Shown in pieces: positions 1 to 6,725 of a DNA stretch of 40,744 nucleotides (positions are counted from its first letter, which is position 1; each line of letters opens with the position of its first letter). The position numbers were made by a program, and so were the translations under genes. The notes under the pieces were generated by a model. It saw only the letters and a program-made list of their open reading frames with translations. It did no database searches and was not told the origin of the DNA. Source of the stretch: Novosphingobium capsulatum (GTDB taxonomy: Bacteria > Pseudomonadota > Alphaproteobacteria > Sphingomonadales > Sphingomonadaceae). Where the stretch lies: positions 1-40,744 of the forward strand of contig DQVI01000066.1 of assembly GCA_015661825.1 (NCBI GenBank), in the 5' to 3' direction.

Positions 1-40
1 CACGCACCTCAGGCGAAAACTTGTTCCGGGTTTTGCTCAT
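1..40 (-). CDS. IS3-family transposase OrfA, N-terminal fragment
   Basis: Only the first 13 codons are inside the window. They read MSKTRNKFSPEVR, a typical opening of IS3-family OrfA proteins, which are small helix-turn-helix proteins translated before the DDE-domain OrfB. An ATG at 40-38 is preceded at good distance by a GAAGGAG ribosome site. The gene continues off the left edge, so whether it is intact is unknown. Confidence 0.65.
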   Translation of the reverse strand, partial: MSKTRNKFSPEVR

Positions 41-93
41 CACGAAAGCTCCTTCTCACAAATAGGAGCCTCCGGAAAACCCGGGACGCTTCA
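1..93 (-). mobile_element. End of an IS3-family-like insertion sequence (partial)
   Basis: Read on the minus strand from position 93, the sequence begins TGAAGCGTCCCGGGTTTTCC, which resembles the terminal inverted repeats of IS3-family elements that start with TG followed by a CCCGGGTTTT block. A short leader with a GAAGGAG ribosome site follows, then a transposase start at position 40. The rest of the element lies beyond the left edge, so neither its other end nor a target duplication can be seen. The family call rests on the terminus and on the first 13 residues of the encoded protein. Confidence 0.7.
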
Positions 94-136
94 AGGCGTC
101 ACTCGATGCCGAAAGGCTAGCTTGTCCGCAGGACCT

Positions 137-820
137 TTAGGTGAATGTCTTCTTCTCGTAGACGGTGACAATCGCCCGGCCATCCCAAACGTAGCACAGG
201 TGCCGCTCCTGTCGGCAGTTTGCGAGTAGGCGAGGGCGGAACACCGCGGCGCACTCGCCGTCGGTGTCGCGCACGCTTTGGTATACGATGCCATCCGAAC
301 CTTGCTCACGCAGGTGTCGGCCAAGCGCCTGACCGGCGGCATAGCTGTCCGGGGCATAGAGGGCAGGGCGTTCATCCCGCAGGCCGCGAATATCGTGGAG
401 CATGGCGTCCAAGTCGACCGCGTAGACGCGCATGTCGAGTTCCTGCGCCGGTTCGTGGGTGTACACCATGAAGCGGGTTCGGTGATGGCTCGTCTCGGCA
501 ACCGCAGTCTCGATGGTGTTGGCAGCATAGAACAACCCGAAACTGCCGTCACAGAATCGGCTGCCATCAAGATTGAGGTGGGTGAACGCTGCCATGATCG
601 CCGACGTCCCGGGTCCTGATACGCGGTCCTCCGGTGGGACGAGCGCGAGGTCCCCGACCTCGTCGCGAAGCCGGTCGTTGGTCATCGCCTCGATCGCATA
701 GACCGCTTCTAAATCGGCCGGATCCGCTACGTCTTCAAACAGCGATATGGGCGGGAACCGGCTTGCGACGATCCGATAGCACGGTTGCCACCGCACTTGC
801 GTCGTCGCAATAGCATCCAT
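137..820 (-). CDS. RES-domain toxin of a RES/Xre toxin-antitoxin system
   Basis: A 227-residue protein matching the RES family. Characterised members are toxins that degrade NAD+, by phosphorolysis or hydrolysis, and halt growth. The conserved positions are visible: R16 in the YRIV segment, Y98 in GLFYAANTIE, E109 in TAVAET and S182 in GIVYQSVR. This is the Arg/Tyr/Glu/Ser set that gives the family its name and active site. Its ATG shares one base with the antitoxin stop (TGATG), so translation of the pair is coupled, antitoxin first. The gene ends 44 bp from the IS3-like terminus and appears intact. Function is inferred from family and operon layout. Confidence 0.85.
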   Translation of the reverse strand: MDAIATTQVRWQPCYRIVASRFPPISLFEDVADPADLEAVYAIEAMTNDRLRDEVGDLALVPPEDRVSGPGTSAIMAAFTHLNLDGSRFCDGSFGLFYAANTIETAVAETSHHRTRFMVYTHEPAQELDMRVYAVDLDAMLHDIRGLRDERPALYAPDSYAAGQALGRHLREQGSDGIVYQSVRDTDGECAAVFRPRLLANCRQERHLCYVWDGRAIVTVYEKKTFT

Positions 821-1218
821 CAGCCGCGCTGTGCGTCGATATATTGGCGCACCACGTAGAGATCGGCAACATTGCCCGAGGCCATCCGCTCGATCGCCGG
901 GCGTCCGGCGAACAGCGGCGCCTCATTGGGTTTGCGTACCCATTCGTTGGCGGTACGGGGCAGGAGCATCTTCAGCCCCTTGTAGATCCCCATGACATAG
1001 GAGATGCGCTCCAGCGCATCCTTGGGAATCGCCGCGACGGCGCCGCGCTTCCAGGTCTGGAAGGTCGAGCGGCTGTCGAGCCCGAGAAGCTTCATCTGCT
1101 CGGCTTCCTTAAGGCCCCAGGCGTCGGCAATGCGGAAAAAGGTGCGCAGCGCCGGACCGCTCAGATCCTTGCGGCTAGGCGCTTTGGCGGGGACGCCGGA
1201 ATGGGCAGTTGTGGCCAT
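820..1218 (-). CDS. Xre/MbcA/ParS-family antitoxin
   Basis: A 132-residue protein with an Xre-like helix-turn-helix region (about residues 20-80) and a C-terminal MbcA/ParS/Xre toxin-binding domain (about 88-130, with the segment LFAGRPAIERM and a terminal helix). Antitoxins of this type mask the RES active site and repress their own promoter. The ATG at 1218 follows an AAGGAG ribosome site, and a promoter with an inverted repeat lies just upstream. It is the first gene of the pair and overlaps the toxin by one base. Confidence 0.87.
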   Translation of the reverse strand: MATTAHSGVPAKAPSRKDLSGPALRTFFRIADAWGLKEAEQMKLLGLDSRSTFQTWKRGAVAAIPKDALERISYVMGIYKGLKMLLPRTANEWVRKPNEAPLFAGRPAIERMASGNVADLYVVRQYIDAQRG

Positions 1219-1242
1219 TGGCCATCTCCTTCTTTCTCTGTC

Positions 1243-1270
1243 TATGTATGATATCTGTACATAACGTCAA
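1243..1270 (-). promoter_or_regulatory. Promoter and operator of the antitoxin-toxin pair
   Basis: On the minus strand a -35 box TTGACG (1270-1265) and a -10-like TACATA (1248-1243) are separated by 16 bases. An inverted repeat, TATGTA/TACATA with 9 bases between (1243-1263), covers the -10 and most of the spacer and ends 25 bp before the antitoxin ATG. That placement fits autorepression by the antitoxin, the known control mode of such pairs. The boxes were found by eye. Confidence 0.55.
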
Positions 1271-1314
1271 GAGGAGATCATTTTTCATACACGCCTAATG
1301 CGCGCGAGGCCGCG

Positions 1315-2514
1315 TCAGGGATGGCCAGAACTGCCGGCGAGCAGCCGGTCGATCTCGCCCATCGCCGCGTCGAACTCGGCGAGCGCGGGATGGGAGAGCG
1401 CGGGTGCTTGGTCCAAGGGTGCCGACAATCGCTCCCTTCGCGGCGCTTCGGCGACCAGCAGAACCTTGCCCTTGATGCTCGCGCGCCGCGCGAGGCCCGC
1501 TGTGACTAGCGCGTCGCCGATCGCATAGGTGCCGCGCCGGCTGACCCCGAACGCCGAGGTCATCTGATCGAGCCCGAGCGGCGCAAAACCAGCGAGCAGG
1601 ATCCACACCTGCGGTGCCCGCGCGCTCGAGCGCAGGTGCCCCAGATGCTCGCGCATCAGCGCCGTGCGCCGTCGCGCTTTCGCGACCAGCTCTGCAAGCC
1701 GGGTAGCGCTGGCGTGGAGAGTTCGCGCTGAGACAACGGCGCGTTCGCCCGGCCAGAGCTGCGGCCGAAGCGTTTCGGCGGTCACCGCGCCGGGGCAGGG
1801 GAGGGCAAGCTGCCACGCGCCGCACGCGGTCAGCAGCCGCCCCAGCGAGGCATCGACCGCCCAGAGCGGTGTGCGCGGGGCGGCCTGCTCGATCGCCACC
1901 GCGCGGTTCCCAAGCGAACGGATGTGCACGGTGCGCTCCAGCAGCGCGAACAGCGGATCGGCGCGCAGCAGCGCGTACAGGTGGCCCAGACGCGCGAAGG
2001 GCAGGGGGGTCTCGTCATCCGCGCCGGCCTGTTTCACCAGCGTGAGCGCTCTGCCGATCGCCTCCTCCGCCAGCGCATCTTCGGCTTGCATCGGGCGGTC
2101 GGCCCCGAAGCGAGCGGCCAGAGCGATGGTCTGCGCGGCGTCGGCGAGCGGTTCCCACGGATGATGGCTGAGTTCGCCCAGCAGGGCGCGGACCACGGAA
2201 TAGGCGGAGCAGGCGGTGAGGGGCGTCTCTTGAGGGCCGCGATCGAGCCCGGCGAACCAGGCGTTGAACCGGTGTTCGGCGTCAGCAAATCCCGCCTGCG
2301 CCAAGGCCGAGAGCAGCACCTCGCGCAGCAGCCCTACGCAGAACAGCCGCTTTTCGGTATCGGTGAGGCCGGCGAGGAGCCCGTCGAGCCGGCCGAGCGC
2401 CAGTGCGCATTCGCCTTGCGCGAGCGACAGCTCTTCGGGTGGGATGTCGGTGTCGGCGGCGAGGTGATGGAAGCGCTCCATGCGGAATGTGTAGTGAATG
2501 CCAAAACACTGCAC
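1315..2514 (-). CDS. DUF1612-like helix-turn-helix protein of unknown function
   Basis: A protein of 399 residues from a GTG at 2514, or 388 from the ATG at 2481, where the sequence begins MERFHHLAADTD. I could not choose between them, because neither has a clear ribosome site. The architecture resembles DUF1612 (RHE_PE00001-type) proteins of rhizobial and sphingomonad plasmids. A long alpha-helical Ala/Leu-rich region is followed by a basic helix (KARRRTALMREH) and then a C-terminal winged-helix-like segment (LDQMTSAFGVSRRGTYAIGDALVTAGLA). That HTH suggests DNA binding, but no function is established. Before the transposon inserted, it stood divergent from the tyrosine recombinase now at 19335, with a 9-bp-arm palindrome between them. 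Confidence 0.5.
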   Translation of the reverse strand: MQCFGIHYTFRMERFHHLAADTDIPPEELSLAQGECALALGRLDGLLAGLTDTEKRLFCVGLLREVLLSALAQAGFADAEHRFNAWFAGLDRGPQETPLTACSAYSVVRALLGELSHHPWEPLADAAQTIALAARFGADRPMQAEDALAEEAIGRALTLVKQAGADDETPLPFARLGHLYALLRADPLFALLERTVHIRSLGNRAVAIEQAAPRTPLWAVDASLGRLLTACGAWQLALPCPGAVTAETLRPQLWPGERAVVSARTLHASATRLAELVAKARRRTALMREHLGHLRSSARAPQVWILLAGFAPLGLDQMTSAFGVSRRGTYAIGDALVTAGLARRASIKGKVLLVAEAPRRERLSAPLDQAPALSHPALAEFDAAMGEIDRLLAGSSGHP

Positions 2515-2541
2515 AACTGCACGGATGGTTGGTAAACGAAC

Positions 2542-2565
2542 ATGTGATAATTGCAGTTATCACAT
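2542..2565. promoter_or_regulatory. Perfect palindrome, possible operator
   Basis: Two 9-base arms, ATGTGATAA and TTATCACAT, flank a 6-base centre. It lies 28 bp upstream of the GTG start of the DUF1612-like gene (61 bp from its ATG) and 9 bp before a TTGACC box pointing right. In the uninterrupted ancestral locus it would have stood between that gene and the tyrosine recombinase, so it could control both. The TGTGA/TCACA edges recall CRP sites, but the 12-base spacing does not fit CRP. Confidence 0.45.
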
Positions 2566-2589
2566 AAGCAGATTTGACCGTTCTTTATA

Positions 2590-2594
2590 AGGTG
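2590..2594 (+). repeat. Target-site duplication, left copy
   Basis: AGGTG directly abuts the left terminal TGTC of the transposon. The identical AGGTG directly follows the right terminus at 19297-19301. A 5-bp duplication is the known length for Tn402/Tn5053-family insertion. Confidence 0.9.
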
Positions 2595-2693
2595 TGTCGT
2601 TTTCAGGATACGACTGGACGCTCCGGCGCCGCCCAATTTCTGGATCCTGCGTTGAAAGAATACGGCTGGATTCAGGGAAGAATACCGCCGGAC
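2595..2693 (+). repeat. Left end of the transposon: inverted repeat plus internal binding repeats
   Basis: The terminus TGTCGTTTTCAGGATACGAC runs from 2595, with the full repeat ending GGACG at 2620. Two more copies of its inner motif follow in the same orientation: AAAGAATACGGCTGGA (2655-2670) and GGGAAGAATACCGCCGGACG (from 2675). The shared core is AAGAATACG/C, two or three bases, then GGA. Such arrays are where TniA binds in related elements. Confidence 0.85.
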
Positions 2694-2848
2694 GCCTGGA
2701 TGCTGCGTGGCTGATCTCCAGCGTTTTTCGGCGACACTTTCTTAGCGCATTCACAGGCTAGGACAGGCGGGGCAGGGGGCTTCTCTCAACGTCCGCACAC
2801 TCGGTTCAAACGGGATGGGTGCCAGGCATCTGATCCGCCTCGGACGAT

Positions 2849-2902
2849 GGTCAACCGGGGCTCAAGCGATTACCATACGGGGACAACCGGTCGGTTGACC
2901 CC
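2849..2902. promoter_or_regulatory. Candidate recombination (res) site or operator of the adjacent serine recombinase
   Basis: A 24-bp near-perfect palindrome lies at 2879-2902: arms GGGGACAACCG and CGGTTGACCCC, two central bases, one mismatch. It sits 19 bp before the recombinase ATG. A third half-site, GGTCAACCG, lies at 2849-2857. Serine resolvases bind paired inverted half-sites and recombine at the central dinucleotide, so this could be the crossover site, an autoregulatory operator, or both. Recognised by pattern only. Apart from the transposon end, this site and the palindrome at 2542, I see nothing else in the gene-free stretch 2515-2921. Confidence 0.55.
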
Positions 2903-2921
2903 GTTAGATGGATTGTGACAA

Positions 2922-3839
2922 ATGCCCTTGATCGGTTACGCCCGCGTTTCTACCGACGAACAGGATACCTTCGCCCAGATTAGTGAGTTAAGACGCGCAG
3001 GCTGTGTAACCCTATTCGAGGACCGGGCCAGCGGCGCTAGCCGCAGCCGTCCGAAACTGGCCAGCGCGCTCGCAGCGGTGGGACAGGGGGACACCCTCGT
3101 GGTTGTGCGGATCGATCGCCTCGCACGATCGTTGTCACATTTGCTGGAAATCGTCGAAGCGCTCCGCGCCAAGGGAGCGTATTTTCGCTCGATCAATGAT
3201 CCGATCGACACCAGCAGCCCGCAAGGGATGCTGATGACACAGATGCTTGGCGCCTTTGCGGAGTTCGAACGTGCGCTTATTCGCGAGCGGACGCGGGCAG
3301 GGCTGAAGGCCGCGGTTGCGCGCGGCGCCAGACCGGGAAATCCGAAGATGCGCGCGAGAGACCCGTCGGCGATAGGCGACTTGCGCCACAGTTTGAAGGA
3401 AAAGCATCTTCACGAATTGGTCGATGGCCGGCTTCGATGGCTGCCAATCGTCGAGCGGTTGCGACCGCACTTACCCTGGAGCTTGGTGCTCCGGCGTATT
3501 CAGGCGCTTAAGCCGCCGGTGCGGTCGTTTTCCGAGCGTACCCTGGTGAAGGCATGCCGAACGTTGGTCGAAGCGGGCTACGCTGATCGGGTGATACTCG
3601 AGGCGGCGCCGCGATTGGCTCCCGACAGTCGGATCGCATTGCTGGTGGCCGACAAGCTCAACAACGATCCAGATGCTACTCTTCGCAGCCTCGCGACGTG
3701 GTTGAGCAAGGATTTGCGAGAGCCAACGCCGCGCAAAGGTACGCAATGGTCGCCTGAGGGGGTGAGGCGCGTGATTTCTCAGGCGCGGAATTTGGGCTTG
3801 ATCGTCGTGCCGAAGTTACCGGCGACCTTATCGCCGTGA
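2922..3839 (+). CDS. Serine recombinase (resolvase family), probable cointegrate resolvase of the transposon
   Basis: A 305-residue serine recombinase. The N-terminal catalytic domain (about 1-140) begins IGYARVSTDEQ with nucleophile S10 and contains RIDRLARS and the FAEFERALIRERTRAGL helix typical of resolvases. About 160 further residues follow, longer than the roughly 200-residue TniR-type resolvases. They contain two helix-turn-helix-like stretches (around RSFSERTLVKACRTL and GTQWSPEGVRRVISQARNLG). It sits beside the left transposon end, with inverted half-sites immediately upstream. In classical Tn402 elements the resolvase gene is next to tniQ; here it is at the opposite end. Its role as cointegrate resolvase is inferred; a DNA invertase or integrase role is possible. 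Confidence 0.8.
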   Translation: MPLIGYARVSTDEQDTFAQISELRRAGCVTLFEDRASGASRSRPKLASALAAVGQGDTLVVVRIDRLARSLSHLLEIVEALRAKGAYFRSINDPIDTSSPQGMLMTQMLGAFAEFERALIRERTRAGLKAAVARGARPGNPKMRARDPSAIGDLRHSLKEKHLHELVDGRLRWLPIVERLRPHLPWSLVLRRIQALKPPVRSFSERTLVKACRTLVEAGYADRVILEAAPRLAPDSRIALLVADKLNNDPDATLRSLATWLSKDLREPTPRKGTQWSPEGVRRVISQARNLGLIVVPKLPATLSP

Positions 3840-3941
3840 ATGCCGGAGAAGGTCGGCTGCGGGCCGAAAGGCGACTGACAGCTTCCAGCGCAGGAGAGGC
3901 ATGAAGTTGCCGTACAGATCCACCTCCGCATGCGTTGCTGC

Positions 3942-3970
3942 TTGACCAAACGCATTCGCCATACGATATG
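3942..3970 (+). promoter_or_regulatory. Promoter of the fluoride operon
   Basis: TTGACC (3942-3947) and GATATG (3965-3970) are separated by 17 bases. A start site about 7 bases downstream would fall right at the 5' edge of the fluoride riboswitch (3980), which is where a transcript carrying the aptamer should begin. Apart from this promoter and the riboswitch, I see nothing in the gap 3840-4064. Confidence 0.6.
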
Positions 3971-3979
3971 CGCCGGCAA

Positions 3980-4035
3980 GGCGATGGATTTCCGCCGGGC
4001 TTCGGCCGAACCGCCTTCGGGCTGATGATTCCTAC
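3980..4035 (+). ncRNA. Fluoride riboswitch (crcB motif)
   Basis: The conserved crcB RNA segments occur in order: GGCGATGGATTTCCGCC (3980-3996, the GGNGAUG opening whose GGCG pairs with CGCC), a small GGC-CTTCG-GCC hairpin in the variable joint, AACCGCC (4009-4015), loop TTCG, then GGCTGATGATTCCTAC (4020-4035). This is the same order as the well-studied Pseudomonas aptamer. It lies 29 bases before a GTG-start fluoride antiporter gene. No terminator with a U-run is seen, so control is probably at translation; the AGGAGG ribosome site is at 4055-4060, and the CCTAC/CCT bases could mask it when fluoride is absent. The expression mechanism is inference. Confidence 0.95.
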
Positions 4036-4064
4036 CTGATGCGTTTTCGCAACAAGGAGGAATC

Positions 4065-5453
4065 GTGCGCGCTAAATTCGCAATATTGCTGTCGAACCTG
4101 AACGTCCTGACCTTTGTTCGGGACCGGCACGACCATGCTCTGTCCGTGTTGCGTTGGCTGGCGCTCCTTGTTCCCATGGCGGCGGCGGTGGGCAGTCTCT
4201 GCGCAGCCTTCCTCTGGAGCCTGGATATTGCCACGCGCACGCGCTTTGCGCATCCATGGCTGCTGTTCCTCCTGCCGGTCGGCGGGTTCGCGGTCGGGCT
4301 GCTCTATCATCTGTTTGGCCGCAGCGTCGAAGGCGGCAACAACCTGATCGTCGAGCAGGTCCATGAACCGGGCGGCGGCGTACCTTTGCGCATGGCGCCG
4401 CTAATCTTCCTCGGCACCGTTGTCACGCACCTGTTCGGCGGCTCGGCCGGGCGAGAAGGGACGGCTGTGCAGCTGGGCGGCAGCCTTGCCAGCGCCTTCG
4501 CCACGATGTTTCGGCTTGATGCCGAGAGTACCCGCATCATCCTGATGGCGGGTATTGCCGCAGGTTTCGGGGCCGTTTTCGGCACACCGCTGGCAGGCGC
4601 CGTTTTCGCTCTCGAAGTGCTGGCAGTCGGCCGTGTGGAATATCGGGCGCTGGTGCCGGTACTGATAGCTGCGATTGTCGGCGACTGGACCTGTCACCAG
4701 TGGGGAATCCACCACGGATTGTACCATATCGACTATCTCCAGCGCGCGGTCGGACCGATTGCCGTCGACCCGGTGCTTCTGCTCGAGGCGGGCGTTGCCG
4801 GTGTGGCGTTTGGACTGGTCGGCCTGCTGTTCTCCGAACTGTCGCACGGCTTCGGCGACTTCGTGAAGCGCCACGTCCGCTTCGGGCCGCTGCGTCCCTT
4901 CCTGGGCGGCCTGGCGGTGATCGCTCTGGTCTATCTGCTCGGTACGCGCGACTATCTTGGCCTCGGCGTCTGGGCGCCCGACGCCTCGACACCCACCATC
5001 GCCGGCTTTTTCGCGCCGGGGCCTGACTACTGGAGTTGGGCGCTCAAGCTGCTGTTCACGGTCGTGACGCTGGGCACCGGCTTCAAGGGAGGCGAGGTAA
5101 CGCCGCTGTTCTTCATCGGCGCGGCGCTCGGCCACGCCCTTGGCACCCTATTCGGCGCTCCTGTCGATCTTTTTGCCGGTCTCGGGTTCGTTGCTGTCTT
5201 TGCCGGGGCAGCGAACACGCCTTTGGCCTGCACCATCATGGGCATCGAACTGTTCGGTGCTACCCATGCCGTCTACATCGCCGTAGCCTGTTTCGTCGCC
5301 TATCTGTGCTCAGGCCACAGCGGCATCTACCTGTCTCAGCAGATTGCCGTCCCCAAGCATCCGCGCATTTCCATCAGCCCCGGCATTACGCTGCGGAGCG
5401 TTCGCGCCGCGCGCCCTCAGATCACAAAGCAGGATCTTCGTAAAAATGACTGA
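4065..5453 (+). CDS. clcF: CLC-F type fluoride/proton antiporter
   Basis: A 462-residue CLC-family membrane protein with about a dozen hydrophobic segments and no C-terminal CBS domains. It exports fluoride in exchange for protons across the inner membrane. It carries the features that separate the fluoride clade from chloride CLCs: GGNNL (90-94) in place of the GSGIP chloride-binding serine loop, GREGT (129-133) with gating glutamate E131 instead of GREGP, and [11 protein letters not shown] (339-349) with E344 instead of GxFxP. A tyrosine at 422 could be the inner-gate residue. The GTG start at 4065 is fixed by an AAGGAGG ribosome site. The fluoride riboswitch directly upstream independently supports the substrate. 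First gene of an operon with the DUF190 gene, which it overlaps by 8 bases. Confidence 0.93.
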   Translation: MRAKFAILLSNLNVLTFVRDRHDHALSVLRWLALLVPMAAAVGSLCAAFLWSLDIATRTRFAHPWLLFLLPVGGFAVGLLYHLFGRSVEGGNNLIVEQVHEPGGGVPLRMAPLIFLGTVVTHLFGGSAGREGTAVQLGGSLASAFATMFRLDAESTRIILMAGIAAGFGAVFGTPLAGAVFALEVLAVGRVEYRALVPVLIAAIVGDWTCHQWGIHHGLYHIDYLQRAVGPIAVDPVLLLEAGVAGVAFGLVGLLFSELSHGFGDFVKRHVRFGPLRPFLGGLAVIALVYLLGTRDYLGLGVWAPDASTPTIAGFFAPGPDYWSWALKLLFTVVTLGTGFKGGEVTPLFFIGAALGHALGTLFGAPVDLFAGLGFVAVFAGAANTPLACTIMGIELFGATHAVYIAVACFVAYLCSGHSGIYLSQQIAVPKHPRISISPGITLRSVRAARPQITKQDLRKND

Positions 5454-5847
5454 CACGGCTATTCTCACGTCCAGCGAGATCGGCATGCTGCGTATCTACA
5501 TGGCGCCGCGTGATACGGCAGAGCCGCGCAAGGCATGGAAGCTGTGGTCAGCACGCCCGCTCTATCGTGAGCTTGTCGTCCAGGCCAAGGCTGCCGGTCT
5601 GATGAACGCCGTAGCCCATCATACCCATTACGGCTTCAGCAACCACGGGCCGGTGCTCGATCAGGGCGCGGAAACGAGCAATCCCTATCTGACCATGTGC
5701 GTCGAACTGATCGGCCACCGCGCCGATCTTGAACTGTTCTGCCAGCGGCATGCCGCCCTGCTGTCGACGAAGGTGGTCATCTACAAACAGCTCGAACATT
5801 GGTCGATCGAAGCCCCGGCAAGGCCGCATCAGGAGAGCAAAGCATAA
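5446..5847 (+). CDS. DUF190 protein (PII-like), fluoride-operon partner
   Basis: A 133-residue protein of the DUF190 family, which has a PII/ferredoxin-like fold and often lies beside crcB or fluoride-CLC genes. Recognisable parts are the opening strand [20 protein letters not shown], the [20 protein letters not shown] helix, and a closing strand with [11 protein letters not shown] chose the ATG at 5446, which overlaps the antiporter stop by 8 bases (ATGACTGA). A longer frame from 5344 would lie almost wholly inside the antiporter gene and add residues unlike the family. Its biochemical role is unknown; a regulatory or sensing role with the antiporter is inferred from context. Confidence 0.85.
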   Translation: MTDTAILTSSEIGMLRIYMAPRDTAEPRKAWKLWSARPLYRELVVQAKAAGLMNAVAHHTHYGFSNHGPVLDQGAETSNPYLTMCVELIGHRADLELFCQRHAALLSTKVVIYKQLEHWSIEAPARPHQESKA

Positions 5848-6659
5848 AGATCCTTTCCGTCATCGTCGGAGCCGACAGCACTGCGACATGCCTCAATGCA
5901 GCCGTTCTCGCAGCGCAGAGCGTGGGGGACTGTACAATCGAAGCGCTGAATGTCGTGGTCGATCCCGGCCTGCTCGTTGCCGCCAGCGAAGAGGTCGATA
6001 TGCAGCGTCTGCGCGAACATTGGGAAGGCACGGCCAGCGAGCGATCGGCCGCCTGCCACACGGCTTTCGTGGCATGGACCGCAGGAGCCGCCCAGGACGC
6101 GCCACCCGTTGCCTGGCGAACCATCGTTGGGGATGAGCAAGTCGTGGTGACGCAGGAGGCGAACAATGCCGACCTGCTGGTCGTGATCGCCCACGAGCGA
6201 AACATGGACGGCGGGGACGCCCTGCATGCCGCGCTGTTCGATAGCCAGAAACCGGTGCTGATCGTCCCGGTTTCCTGGAAGCCCCAGCCCGGTCAGAGCT
6301 TTTCGCGTGTGGCTGCCGGCTTGAGCGACTCCGATGCGGCAAGGCGCGCCATCGAGGCGGCCACGCCCTGGTTGGAAGGCGCCACTGACGTCACCGCTAT
6401 TCGGATCGGCGATGCAGGTGATCCGGCGCTCAAGCTGGAAGCGCTGCTCGACGATGCAGGGATTGCGCACCAGCTCCACGTCGTGCCGCGCTCGCACGAA
6501 AACCTTGGTCAGCAACTCCTGACTGAGGCCCATCTGGCGGGAGCGGATATGCTTGTGACGGGAGCCTATCGGCATAACCAGCTGATCGAATGGTTCGCAG
6601 GCGGAACCACCCGGCACCTGCTCGCCAAGGCGGACATCCCGCTCCTGATGGTTCGCTAA
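5799..6659 (+). CDS. Tandem universal stress protein (UspA family)
   Basis: A 286-residue protein with two Usp-like halves (about 17-150 and 155-286). The first opens with [15 protein letters not shown] and includes ADLLVVIAHE; the second ends with ADMLVTGAYRHNQLIEWF, a GGTTRHLL segment and ADIPLLMVR, the usual nucleotide-binding end of the fold. Usp proteins are cytoplasmic stress factors that often bind ATP. No ATG, GTG or TTG lies closer to the conserved start, so the TTG at 5799 is the likely initiator. That overlaps DUF190 by 49 bases and implies coupled expression under the fluoride riboswitch. The exact start is uncertain; family and operon placement are firm. Confidence 0.8.
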   Translation: MVDRSPGKAASGEQSIKILSVIVGADSTATCLNAAVLAAQSVGDCTIEALNVVVDPGLLVAASEEVDMQRLREHWEGTASERSAACHTAFVAWTAGAAQDAPPVAWRTIVGDEQVVVTQEANNADLLVVIAHERNMDGGDALHAALFDSQKPVLIVPVSWKPQPGQSFSRVAAGLSDSDAARRAIEAATPWLEGATDVTAIRIGDAGDPALKLEALLDDAGIAHQLHVVPRSHENLGQQLLTEAHLAGADMLVTGAYRHNQLIEWFAGGTTRHLLAKADIPLLMVR

Positions 6660-6725
6660 GGTTGAAGGGGGCGTGATCTGACGGGCGCATCGACACGACG
6701 CAGCAGAGACAGGTAGCATCGCGCG

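Noticed and set aside
2542..2565. CRP/FNR-type binding site
   Set aside because: The TGTGA and TCACA ends are 12 bases apart and not 6, so it is a palindrome of another kind.
2560..2754. 64-codon minus-strand frame in the left transposon end
   Set aside because: It is formed by the end repeats themselves, crosses the insertion junction and has no ribosome site or family resemblance.
4401..5135. A 244-codon minus-strand frame opposite the fluoride antiporter
   Set aside because: It is antisense to a clearly coding membrane protein gene and has shadow-like composition.
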